This document shows, piece by piece, positions 48,219 to 55,723 of a stretch of DNA of 64,000 bases. Both the position numbers and the translations under genes were made by a program. Where the stretch lies: contig CAVSRU010000011.1 of the NCBI GenBank assembly GCA_963730535.1, positions 124,001-188,000 of the forward strand, given 5' to 3'. Position 1 is the first letter of the stretch. Every line of letters begins with the position of its first letter. The notes beneath the pieces are model-generated. The model ran no database searches and was not told the DNA's origin. It was given only the letters and a program-made list of their open reading frames with translations. Origin of the DNA: DASSUW01 sp963730535. Its GTDB lineage: Bacteria > Actinomycetota > Thermoleophilia > Solirubrobacterales > Solirubrobacteraceae.

Positions 48219-50006
48219 TCATGCCAGCCGGCGTTCGAGCGCCTCCAGCTGGGACCTCAGCTCGGCCGGCAGCCGGTCGCCGAAGCGCGCAAGGTGCGCG
48301 CGGATCTGGGCGAGCTCCTCGCGCACGCCGTCGTCGTCGACGCGCAGCAGCTCCTCGAGCTGCTCACGCTGGAGGTCGAGCCCGTCGGTCTCGAGGTCTT
48401 CCGGGCGCGGGACGTTGCCGACCACCGTCTCCTGGGCGCCGACCGCGCCGTCGAGGCGGCGGAAGATCCACGCCAGCACGCGCGAGTTGTCGCCGAAGCC
48501 CGGCCACAGGAACTTGCCGTCCTGGCCCTTGCGGAACCAATTGACGTAGAAGATGCCGGGCAGCTGGGCTCCCTCGCGCCGGCCGGCCTCGAGCCAGTGG
48601 GCGAAGTAGTCGGCCATGTTGTAGCCGCAGAACGGGAGCATCGCCATCGGGTCGAAGCGCAGGGCGCCGACCTCGCCGGCCGCGGCCGCCGTGGTCTCGG
48701 CGCTCATCGTCGCCCCCAGGAACACGCCGTGCTCCCAGTCGAAGGCCTCGCGCACGAGCGGCACGACGGTGGCGCGGCGGCCGCCGAACAGGAACGCGTG
48801 GATGGGGACGCCGGCGGGGTCCTCCCATTCGGGCGCGATCGACGGGCACTGCGCGGCCGGCGTGGTGAAGCGCGCGTTGGGATGGGCGGCCCGCCGGTCG
48901 GCGTCGGGCGTCCAGTCCTCGCCCTTCCAGTCGAGGACGTGGCTCGGCGGGTCGGGCGTGCCTCCTTCCCACCAGATGTCGCCGTCGTCGGTCCTCGCGC
49001 AGTTCGTGAAGATCGTGTTCTTCTTGATCGTCTTGATCGCGTTCGGGTTGGTGGCGTAGCTCGTGTTGGGCGCGACGCCGAAGAAGCCGGCCTCCGGGTT
49101 GACCGCGTACAGGCGGCCGTCCTCGCCGAACTTCATCCAGGCGATGTCGTCGCCGATCGTCTCGACCTTCCAGCCCGGCAGGCTGGGCACCATCATCGCC
49201 AGGTTGGTCTTGCCGGAGGCGCTCGGGAACGCGCCGGTCATGTACTTGACGTCGCCCTCGGGCGAGGTGACCTTGATGATCAGCATGTGCTCGGCGAGCC
49301 AGCCCTCCTCGTGCGCCATGACCGAGGCGATGCGCAGCGCGAGGCACTTCTTGCCGAGCAGGGCGTTGCCGCCGTAGCCCGAGCCGTAGGACCAGATCTC
49401 CCGCGTCTCGGGGAAGTGGACGATGTACTTGTCGCTGTTGCAGGGCCACGCCGAGGTGTCGTTGGGCGCGCCGACCGAGTGCAGGCAGGGGACGAAGTCG
49501 CCGTCGTCGCCGAGCACGTCGAGCGCGCCCTTGCCCATGCGGGTCATGATCCGCATGGAGGTGGCCACGTAGGCCGAGTCGGTGAGCTGGACGCCGATCT
49601 CGGCGATCGGGGAGCCGAGCGGGCCCATGCTGAAGGGGACGACGTACATCGTGTGACCGCGCATCGCCCCGCGGAACTTCTCCGTCAGAACCGCCCGCAT
49701 CTCCTCCGGGTCGCGCCAGTGGTTCGTCGGGCCCGCGTCCTCCTCGCGCGTCGAGCAGATGAACGTGCGGTCCTCCACCCGCGCGACGTCGCTCGGGTCG
49801 GAGAGCGCGAGGTACGAGTTGGGCCGCTTGGCGTCGCTCAGACGCTCGAAGGTGCCCGCGTCGACCAGGCTCTGGGCGATCCGGTCGTACTCCTCCGCCG
49901 ATCCGTCGCACCAGTGCACCGCGTCCGGCTGCGCGAGCGCCGCCACCTCCTCCACCCAGCTCAGCAGCTTCTGATTGGAGGTCAGGGCGGTGGTTTCGAT
50001 CGTCAC
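48219..50006 (-). CDS. pckG: Phosphoenolpyruvate carboxykinase (GTP)
   Basis: Converts oxaloacetate and GTP to PEP and CO2, the entry to gluconeogenesis. The 595-residue protein is full length, with YGSGYGGNALLGKKC, the substrate loop TSPEGDVKYMTGAFPSASGKTN, split here at MTGAF, GDDIAWMKFG and WFRKGQDGKFLWPGFGDNSR, also in two parts. The P-loop reads FPSASGKTN, with Ser where the well-studied GTP enzymes carry a reactive Cys. The start is GTG 50006. It fits the ethylmalonyl-CoA pathway genes nearby, which would supply C4 acids. Confidence 0.93.
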   Translation of the reverse strand: MTIETTALTSNQKLLSWVEEVAALAQPDAVHWCDGSAEEYDRIAQSLVDAGTFERLSDAKRPNSYLALSDPSDVARVEDRTFICSTREEDAGPTNHWRDPEEMRAVLTEKFRGAMRGHTMYVVPFSMGPLGSPIAEIGVQLTDSAYVATSMRIMTRMGKGALDVLGDDGDFVPCLHSVGAPNDTSAWPCNSDKYIVHFPETREIWSYGSGYGGNALLGKKCLALRIASVMAHEEGWLAEHMLIIKVTSPEGDVKYMTGAFPSASGKTNLAMMVPSLPGWKVETIGDDIAWMKFGEDGRLYAVNPEAGFFGVAPNTSYATNPNAIKTIKKNTIFTNCARTDDGDIWWEGGTPDPPSHVLDWKGEDWTPDADRRAAHPNARFTTPAAQCPSIAPEWEDPAGVPIHAFLFGGRRATVVPLVREAFDWEHGVFLGATMSAETTAAAAGEVGALRFDPMAMLPFCGYNMADYFAHWLEAGRREGAQLPGIFYVNWFRKGQDGKFLWPGFGDNSRVLAWIFRRLDGAVGAQETVVGNVPRPEDLETDGLDLQREQLEELLRVDDDGVREELAQIRAHLARFGDRLPAELRSQLEALERRLA

Positions 50007-50149
50007 GGTGGTGCTCAACCTCGCAGGGCTCGACAGAGGGACTGTGGGACTCTGACATACGCGGCGACAGGCGACTCCGGTTGCCACGACTCCACCGTTC
50101 GTCTAGGTGGAGCGGACGGAAGCTTGGGCACCATGTAAACCTGAGGTAC

Positions 50150-52103
50150 ATGCCGGTGTTCCCGAACGCGGTCATGAGTGCGGCGTTTCTCGCCGTTGGC
50201 GGCCTCCCCCCCGCATTCGCCGAGGCGGCTCCGTCGCACTGGGAGACGCGCGTCGTCCAGGCGGCGGCGGAGGGCGGCGGCAGCGGCATCTCCACGACCC
50301 TGCTCGTTGCCGGCATCGCGGCGGCGTTCGCCGTAGGCCTCGTGGGCGGCGAGACCGCCCGGCGCCGCCGACGGCGGGTCGAGAGGGGTGCGAAGGACGA
50401 GGCCGCCACGAAGCGCGCCGCCGCGGAGAAGGCCGAGCGGCAGGCGGAGAAGGAACGCGTAGCCGCGGAGAAGGCCGAGCGCGAGAAGCAGCGAGCTGCG
50501 GCGCGGCGGGCGGAGAAGGAACGCGAAGCCGCGGAGAAGGCCGAGCGCGAGAAGCGGCGCGCTGCCGAGCGGCAGGCGGCGCAGGAACGCGAAGCCGCCG
50601 AGAAGGCCAAGCGCGATCAAGCCGCACGTGCAAGCCGCTAAGCAACGCGCCGCCAAGGAACGCGCCGAGGAGGAGCGCCGCGCCGCGGAACGGGCCGAAA
50701 AGGAACGCCTCGCGAAGGAGCGGGCCGAGAAGCGGCGCGTCGAGAGGGAAGCGGCGAGGAAACGCGCGGCAGCCGAGAGGGCTGAGAAGGCTCGCGTGGC
50801 GAAGGAACAAGCGGAACAGCGCCGCGCCGAACAGGAAGCCGCCAAGAAGCGCGCTGCGGCCGAGCGCGCCGAGAAGGCCCGAGCGGCGAAGGAGCGCGCG
50901 GCACGACGGCGCGAGGACAAGCGGCTCGCCGACGAGAAGCGCGCAGCCGACGAGCGCGCCGAGAGGGAACGGGAGGAGCAGGAGCGCCTCGTCAGGGAGC
51001 AGGCCGAGAAACTGTGGGCGGCCAAGCAGAAGGCGGCCAAGCAGCGCGCCGAGAAGCGGGCGGCCAAGCAGCGCGCCGAGAAGGAGGCGGCGAAGAAGTG
51101 GCAGCGCGCCGCCGAGGAGGCCCGCGCCGCCGAAGAAGCCCGCGCCGCCGAAGAAGCCCGCGCCGCCGAAGAAGCCCGCGCCGCCGAAGAAGCCCGCGCC
51201 GCCGAGCAAGCCCGCGCCGCCGAAGAAGCCCGCGCCGCCGAAGAAGCCCGCGCCGCCGAAGAAGCCCGCGCCGCCGAAGAAGCCCGCGCCGCCGAAGAAG
51301 CCCGCGCCGCCGAAGAAGCCCGCGCCGCCGAAGAAGCCCGCGCCGCCGAAGAAGCCCGCGCCGCCGAAGAAGCCCGCGCCGCCGAAGAAGCCCGCGCCGC
51401 GGAGCGCGCGCCGAGGAGGAGGCTGCGGAAGTCGGTGCGAGGAGGAGGAGCCGGTGGTGGCGCCGGCACCGCCGCCGCCGCCCGAACCGAAGGTTTCTGA
51501 GCCGCCGCGGCCGCTGGTCGTGGCACCGCCCCCGCCTCGACCGGCCCCGCCGCCGCCGACGCCGACGCCCGCGCCCGCCGCTCGCCCGATTCCGGAAGAG
51601 CCAGAGCCTGCGCCGCCCACTCCGCTGGCGCCGGCCGACTCGCCGCACCCGGAAAGAGCGCCCGCTGCCCACTCCGCTGTCGCCGGCCGCCGGTGCGCTC
51701 GCCGAAAGCACCCGAGGCGCCCGCACCCCCTCGCACGCCGAGGCGTCCCAGCGCGCTACGCCCCTGGCCCGAGGAGGCGAGCCGAGTGTGGTCGTGCGAG
51801 ATCGAGTGGAAGCCCGGCTACCGGAGGTCGTCCTTCCGCGCCATGGCGACCCCGCCCGGCGGACGGCGTGCTCGAGCTCTCGGCGAGTCGTCCGACATGA
51901 AGTGGGGCCTGATGAACGATCCTGAGCCGCCGACCCGCGAGCTCGTCGAGGCGGTGCGCTCGCTCCTCAACGCGCTCGAAGCGGCCGGCTGGCAGCGGAT
52001 CGAGCCCGCCGGGCCGTGGTACTCCCAGCGGTTCCTGTGGCGCGGCGAGGGCCAGCCCGGGCCGGTCGAGCCCGCGCGCCGCGACGACGCGGTCGGCGCC
52101 TGA
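50150..52103 (+). pseudogene. Multi-frame coiled-coil repeat protein, broken or misassembled
   Basis: One gene appears to be spread over several frames. Frame one (from ATG 50150) has a signal/membrane N-terminus and an AEKAEREK coiled coil to a stop at 50641. Frame two continues the coil without loss of pattern (ERAEEERRAAERAEKERLAK) into sixteen AEEARA repeats. A Pro-rich stretch (VAPAPPPPPEPKV) follows in a third frame. The last frame carries a small C-terminal domain (CEIEWKPGYRRSSF, then LVEAVRSLLNALEAAGWQRI) of a type seen at the ends of actinobacterial coiled-coil proteins. The order membrane anchor, coil, repeat, Pro-rich, domain is coherent. Confidence 0.6.
51111..51398 (+). repeat. 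Sixteen tandem 18-base repeats encoding AEEARA
   Basis: The unit GCCGAAGAAGCCCGCGCC is repeated 16 times without interruption (288 bases). Unit 1 has GAGGAGG and unit 6 has GAGCAAG variants; the other copies are essentially identical. In the coil frame it encodes Ala-Glu-Glu-Ala-Arg-Ala, a continuous charged helix; other frames read Pro/Lys-rich. Near identity implies recent expansion by slippage. Confidence 0.92.
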
Positions 52104-52161
52104 CAGCCGGCGCCAAGCTCCTGCCAAGGATTCGCCAACCCGCGGGCGGAAGGCTCCTCCA

Positions 52162-52392
52162 ATGCGCTACCTCCTCGCCTTGCCGTTCACCCTCGTCTTC
52201 GCCGCCCCCGCCGCCGCGTCGACCTCGGCCGTCGCCGGTCCCAGCCCCACGCCGCTGATCCTCGAGCTCTCCCTCGCCGCCATCGTCGTCGGCGGGATGG
52301 TCCTCCGCCGCCGTCTCGGGCACCTGTTCGCCGCCGCCCGGCGCGTCAGGCTCGTCCGGCCTCGCGCTTGGGTACGAGCACGAGGCGCTTGA
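52162..52392 (+). CDS. Small membrane protein
   Basis: A 76-residue protein with a signal-peptide-like N-terminus (MRYLLALPFTLVFAAPAAAS) and a second hydrophobic segment (LILELSLAAIVVGGMVL) followed by a basic tail. GGAAGG lies about ten bases before ATG. The last 47 bases overlap the convergent MaoC gene. Family not recognised. Confidence 0.55.
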   Translation: MRYLLALPFTLVFAAPAAASTSAVAGPSPTPLILELSLAAIVVGGMVLRRRLGHLFAAARRVRLVRPRAWVRARGA

Positions 52393-52858
52393 ACTCCGCC
52401 ACCAGCACGCCGTCCTGATTGAGCACCCGCGTGTGGACCTTGACGGTCCCGCGATCGGGCTTCGAGCGCGACTCGCGCACCTCCAGCACCTCGGTCTCCG
52501 CGAACAGCGTGTCCCCGTGGAAGACCGGGGCGGGATGGCTGAGCGACTCGGTGGCGAGGTTGGCGATCGCCTTGCCTGAGATGTCGGACACGCTCATCCC
52601 CAGCGCCAGGGAGTAGACGTAGGGCCCGACAACCACGTTGCGGCCCTGCTGCGAGCCGGCGGCGTAGACGTCGTTGATGTGCAGCGGGTGGTGGTTCATG
52701 GTGATCAGGCAGAACAGGTGGTCATCCGCCTCGGTCACCGTCTTGGCCGGCCAGTGCTTGTAGACGGCGCCGACCTCGAACTCCTCGAAGTAGCGCCCGT
52801 AGGGATGCGCGCCCGAGTCCTCGCGGGCGCGCTGATCGGTGTCGACTGAGGTGCTCAT
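52346..52858 (-). CDS. MaoC-family hydratase, probable mesaconyl-CoA hydratase
   Basis: A 170-residue hotdog-fold hydratase. RYFEEFEVGAVYKHWPAKTV, then NHHPLHINDVYA with the catalytic Asp/His pair, and HPAPVFHGDTLFAETEVLEV are characteristic. Short MaoC proteins of this kind accompany malyl-CoA lyase genes in actinobacterial ethylmalonyl-CoA loci, where the step is mesaconyl-CoA to methylmalyl-CoA. That role is inferred from the divergent neighbour, a malyl/methylmalyl-CoA lyase. ATG 52858 is ten bases after TAGAGT. Confidence 0.83.
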   Translation of the reverse strand: MSTSVDTDQRAREDSGAHPYGRYFEEFEVGAVYKHWPAKTVTEADDHLFCLITMNHHPLHINDVYAAGSQQGRNVVVGPYVYSLALGMSVSDISGKAIANLATESLSHPAPVFHGDTLFAETEVLEVRESRSKPDRGTVKVHTRVLNQDGVLVAEFKRLVLVPKREAGRA

Positions 52859-52868
52859 AGGCCCGGGG

Positions 52869-52878
52869 ACTCTACGAT
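52869..52878. promoter_or_regulatory. Symmetric divergent -10 block between MaoC and malyl-CoA lyase genes
   Basis: ACTCTACGAT contains TAGAGT (minus, ten bases before ATG 52858) and TACGAT (plus, nine bases before ATG 52888) sharing TA. The two pathway genes would thus be expressed together from one block. Confidence 0.5.
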
Positions 52879-52887
52879 CCGGCGGCC

Positions 52888-53940
52888 ATGCGCAACCCCC
52901 GTTCCTTCCTCGAGCCGCTCGCGATCGGCGCCCCGGAGCCGCTGCGGGAGATCCCGGTCTCCCCTTCGCGGATGATCCACTTCCTCGACTTCTCGAACGA
53001 GAAGATGGTCGCCAAGGCGGCCGAAATCGCCGCGAAGACCGACATCCTGCTCGGCAACCTCGAGGACGCGATCCCGGTCGACCGCAAGGAGGCGGCGCGC
53101 GAGGGGCTGATCCGCGTCGGGCGGGAGATGGACCTCGGGCCGACCGCGCTGTGGGCGCGCGTGAACAGCCTCGAGTCGCCGTGGGTGCTCGACGACTTCA
53201 CCCAGCTCGTGAGCGAGATCGGCGACCGGCTCGACGTGGTGATGGTGCCCAAGGTCGAGGGGCCGTGGGACATCCACTACGTCGACCGCCTGCTCGCCCA
53301 GCTCGAGGCGCGCGCCGGCCTCGAGCGGCCGATCCTCGTGCACGCGATCCTGGAGACCGCCCAGGGCGTCGCGAACGTGGAGGCGATCGCCACCGCGTCG
53401 CCGCGGATGCAGGGCATGAGCCTCGGGCCGGCCGACCTGGCGGCCTCCCGGCGAATGAAGACCACGCGGGTGGGCGGCGGGCATCCGGGCTACCGCGTGC
53501 TCGGCGACCCGGCGGGCGAGGGCGAGCCGCGCGAGACCGCCCAGCAGGACCTGTGGCACTACACGCTCGGCCGCATGGTGGACGCCTGCGCGGGCGTCGG
53601 GATCCTGCCGTTCTACGGGCCGTTCGGGGACATCCGCGACGTCGAGGGCTGCGAGGCGCAGTTCCGCGCCGCCTACCTGATGGGCTGCGTCGGGGCGTGG
53701 TCGCTGCACCCGGTGCAGATCGACGTCGCCCGCAAGGTCTTCTCCCCCGACCCCGACGAGGTGGCGTTCGCCCGCAAGGTGATCGAGGCGATCCCCGACG
53801 GCCGTGGCGTGCACATGATCGACGGCAAGATGCAGGACGACGCCACGTGGAAGCAGTGCCGCGTGATGGTCGACCTCGCCGAGATGCTGGCGGCGAAGGA
53901 CCCCGAGCTCGCCGAGCTCTACGGGCTCAGTCGAACGTGA
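52888..53940 (+). CDS. mcl: Malyl-CoA/beta-methylmalyl-CoA lyase
   Basis: Cleaves malyl-CoA or methylmalyl-CoA to glyoxylate and acetyl- or propionyl-CoA. The 350-residue protein is of the long type: PLAIGAPEPLREIPVSPSRM, split here as PLAIGAPEP and SPSRMIHF, LLGNLEDAIP with the metal-binding acid, MVPKVEGPWDIHYVD, MSLGPADLAASRRMKTTRVG and MIDGKMQDDATWK closely recall the lyase of the Chloroflexus 3-hydroxypropionate bicycle. With ccr and ecm in the window, a role in the ethylmalonyl-CoA pathway is favoured. Confidence 0.88.
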   Translation: MRNPRSFLEPLAIGAPEPLREIPVSPSRMIHFLDFSNEKMVAKAAEIAAKTDILLGNLEDAIPVDRKEAAREGLIRVGREMDLGPTALWARVNSLESPWVLDDFTQLVSEIGDRLDVVMVPKVEGPWDIHYVDRLLAQLEARAGLERPILVHAILETAQGVANVEAIATASPRMQGMSLGPADLAASRRMKTTRVGGGHPGYRVLGDPAGEGEPRETAQQDLWHYTLGRMVDACAGVGILPFYGPFGDIRDVEGCEAQFRAAYLMGCVGAWSLHPVQIDVARKVFSPDPDEVAFARKVIEAIPDGRGVHMIDGKMQDDATWKQCRVMVDLAEMLAAKDPELAELYGLSRT

Positions 53941-54580
53941 AGCGCCGCGGGCACGGCGCCCGCGGATCGCCCATCCCGCTGCCCGGCGAGTACGGCAAAC
54001 AGCCGCCGTAGCGGAAGAGCCCCTTCCAGCGCCTGGGGATGTCGACCGTGGCGGCGGCGCGGTAGCGGCCGGGGCGCCGGCGCTCGAGCTCGGCGCGAGC
54101 GACGATGGGAGCCTTCGCAGCGTCGCGCCGCGCGACGTAGAAGAGCGTGCGCCGCGTCAGGCGAACCGAGCTCGGCACCCGGAAGCGCGCGATGAGGACG
54201 ACCTCCCGCGAGCTGCGGTCGCGGTCGACGAGCGTGAACGCCGGGTTGACGTAGGCGCGCCACCGAGGCGACTGGACGTCGTCGGCACGGACGCGAACAT
54301 CCGCGTTGCGGGTGAGCCGGGGCGTGAAGCGGAAGCTGCCGTCCGCAATCGTGTGGTTGACGGCGATGACGCGGTACTCGCCGTCGAAGGGATGCGGACG
54401 GACGAGCAGCTCGACGGTCCGGCTGGGCGCCGGCAGGCCGTCGACCTTCACCGTCCCCGTGACGATCGTCTGCTCGCCGAACTCGGCCGTCGGACCCAGG
54501 TCGATCTCGACGGTCGTCTGCGCCTGGGCGGCCGGCGCGCCGGCGAGGAGCACGAGGATGGCGGCGAGGAACGTGCGCAT
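53927..54580 (-). CDS. Secreted beta-rich hypothetical protein
   Basis: A 217-residue exported protein: signal peptide MRTFLAAILVLLAGAPAAQA with cleavage after AQA, then an immunoglobulin-like pattern (TVEIDLGPTAEFGEQTIVTG, RTVELLVRPHPFDGEYRVIA). Two C-terminal cysteines (GGCLPY and APCPRR) could form a disulfide. Function unknown. TACCCT is ten bases before ATG 54580, next to the -10 of the divergent lyase gene. Confidence 0.68.
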   Translation of the reverse strand: MRTFLAAILVLLAGAPAAQAQTTVEIDLGPTAEFGEQTIVTGTVKVDGLPAPSRTVELLVRPHPFDGEYRVIAVNHTIADGSFRFTPRLTRNADVRVRADDVQSPRWRAYVNPAFTLVDRDRSSREVVLIARFRVPSSVRLTRRTLFYVARRDAAKAPIVARAELERRRPGRYRAAATVDIPRRWKGLFRYGGCLPYSPGSGMGDPRAPCPRRFTFD

Positions 54581-54590
54581 CGAGCGGTCG

Positions 54591-54604
54591 AGGGTAGCTA
54601 GGGT
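54591..54604. promoter_or_regulatory. Back-to-back -10 hexamers between secreted protein and CoA-ester lyase genes
   Basis: AGGGTA (54591-54596) is TACCCT on the minus strand, ten bases before ATG 54580. TAGGGT (54599-54604) is ten bases before ATG 54615. The equal spacing supports ATG 54615 over the in-frame GTG at 54603, which lies inside the hexamer. Confidence 0.5.
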
Positions 54605-54614
54605 GCTCGGCTCG

Positions 54615-55523
54615 ATGCCCCGGTCCCGCCGCTCCTGCCACGCCGTCCCGGGCTCGAGCGAGCGGTTCCTGGCCAAGGCCGCGACGCTCGACGCCGACGA
54701 GGTCTTCCTCGACCTCGAGGACGCCGTCGCGGAGAGCGAGAAGGCGCGGGCACGCGAGCTGGTGATCGCGGCGCTGCGGGAGCAGGACTTCGGCGCGAGC
54801 ACCGTCGTCGTGCGGGTCAACGGGACCGACACGCCGCACTACTACCGCGACCTGATCGACGTCGTCGAGCAGGCGGGCGACCGGCTGGACGCGATCATGC
54901 TCCCCAAGGTCCGCACGCCGGGCGACGTGGAGATGACCGACAAGCTGCTCACCGGGATCGAGCGCGCGCGGGGGCTGCCGGAGCGCGCGATCGGGATCGA
55001 GGCCCAGATCGAGGACGCCACCGGGCTGCTCGCCTGCGAGGCGATCGCGGCCGCCTCGCCGCGCATGGAGACGCTGATCTTCGGGCCCGGCGACTACAGC
55101 GCGGCGGTCGGCATCCCGATCACGACGATCGGCGGCGCGCCCGACCACTACCCGGGCGACCATCTCAACTACGTCTACTCACGGCTCGTCGTCGCGGCCC
55201 GCGCGGCCGGCATCCAGGCGATCGACGGCCCGTTTGCCGCGTTCGACGACGACGACGCCCTGCGCGAGCGCGCCCGCCTCGCCCGTGCCCTCGGCATGGA
55301 CGGCAAGTGGACGATCCACCCCCGCCAGATCCCCGTCGTGAACGAGGTCTTCACGCCCTCGCGCGAGGAGTGGGAGCGGGCCGAGGCGCTGCTGGCCGCG
55401 TACCGCGACGCCTCGGACACCGGACGGGGCGCGGCGATGTTCGACGGCGAGATGATCGACGAGGCCAACCGCAAGATGGCCGAGCGGCTGGCCGAGGCCG
55501 GGCGCGCCGCCGGCTACCGGTAA
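54615..55523 (+). CDS. CoA-ester lyase (HpcH/citrate lyase beta family)
   Basis: A 302-residue TIM-barrel lyase: CHAVPGSSERFLAKAATLDA, EVFLDLEDAVAESEK, IMLPKVRTPGDV, IGIEAQIEDATGLL and FGPGDYSAAVG contain the acyl-CoA and metal sites of the citrate-lyase beta family. It resembles short malyl-CoA lyases and malyl-CoA thioesterases (Mcl1/Mcl2). With a second lyase 0.7 kb upstream, the two may divide lyase and thioesterase duties in the ethylmalonyl-CoA pathway; which does which is not decidable here. Confidence 0.87.
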   Translation: MPRSRRSCHAVPGSSERFLAKAATLDADEVFLDLEDAVAESEKARARELVIAALREQDFGASTVVVRVNGTDTPHYYRDLIDVVEQAGDRLDAIMLPKVRTPGDVEMTDKLLTGIERARGLPERAIGIEAQIEDATGLLACEAIAAASPRMETLIFGPGDYSAAVGIPITTIGGAPDHYPGDHLNYVYSRLVVAARAAGIQAIDGPFAAFDDDDALRERARLARALGMDGKWTIHPRQIPVVNEVFTPSREEWERAEALLAAYRDASDTGRGAAMFDGEMIDEANRKMAERLAEAGRAAGYR

Positions 55524-55532
55524 GCCCGGGCG

Positions 55533-55669
55533 AACGTCAACGGCGGCTGGGCAGGGAGGGTGGTCAAGCCGGGGTTTCGTGTACTTCGGTGCAGGCCCGG
55601 TCGCCGAAATACACCTTTGCGCGCGCACCGATCGGCTCCCCAGCCTCCCTACCCAGCGCAGTTGACGTT
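55533..55669. repeat. 137-base nested palindrome, candidate structured RNA or MITE-like element
   Basis: Outer arms AACGTCAAC (55533-55541) and GTTGACGTT (55661-55669) pair perfectly. GCTGGGCAGGGAGG (55546-55559) pairs with CCTCCCTACCCAGC (55644-55657) with one mismatch. AGCCG (55567-55571) can pair with CGGCT (55633-55637). GTGTACTTCGG (55579-55589) pairs with CCGAAATACAC (55604-55614) with one mismatch. All four helices nest around one apical loop. It fills most of the gap before the ROK gene; no target-site duplication was seen. Confidence 0.75.
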
Positions 55670-55723
55670 TGTCTCGAAGCCGGCGAGAGACGCCCGCTCG
55701 ACGCTCTGCCATCCTCAATCGCA

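Noticed and set aside
51111..51398. CRISPR-like array of short repeats
   Set aside because: The 18-base units are directly adjacent with no spacers and read as a continuous helical hexapeptide, so this is a coding tandem repeat.
50107..51900. Long Pro/Lys-rich protein through the repeat (PKKPAP units)
   Set aside because: It is the other-frame reading of the 18-base repeats; outside the repeat it has no coherent N-terminus. Only its late Pro-rich part is considered as a segment of the broken gene.
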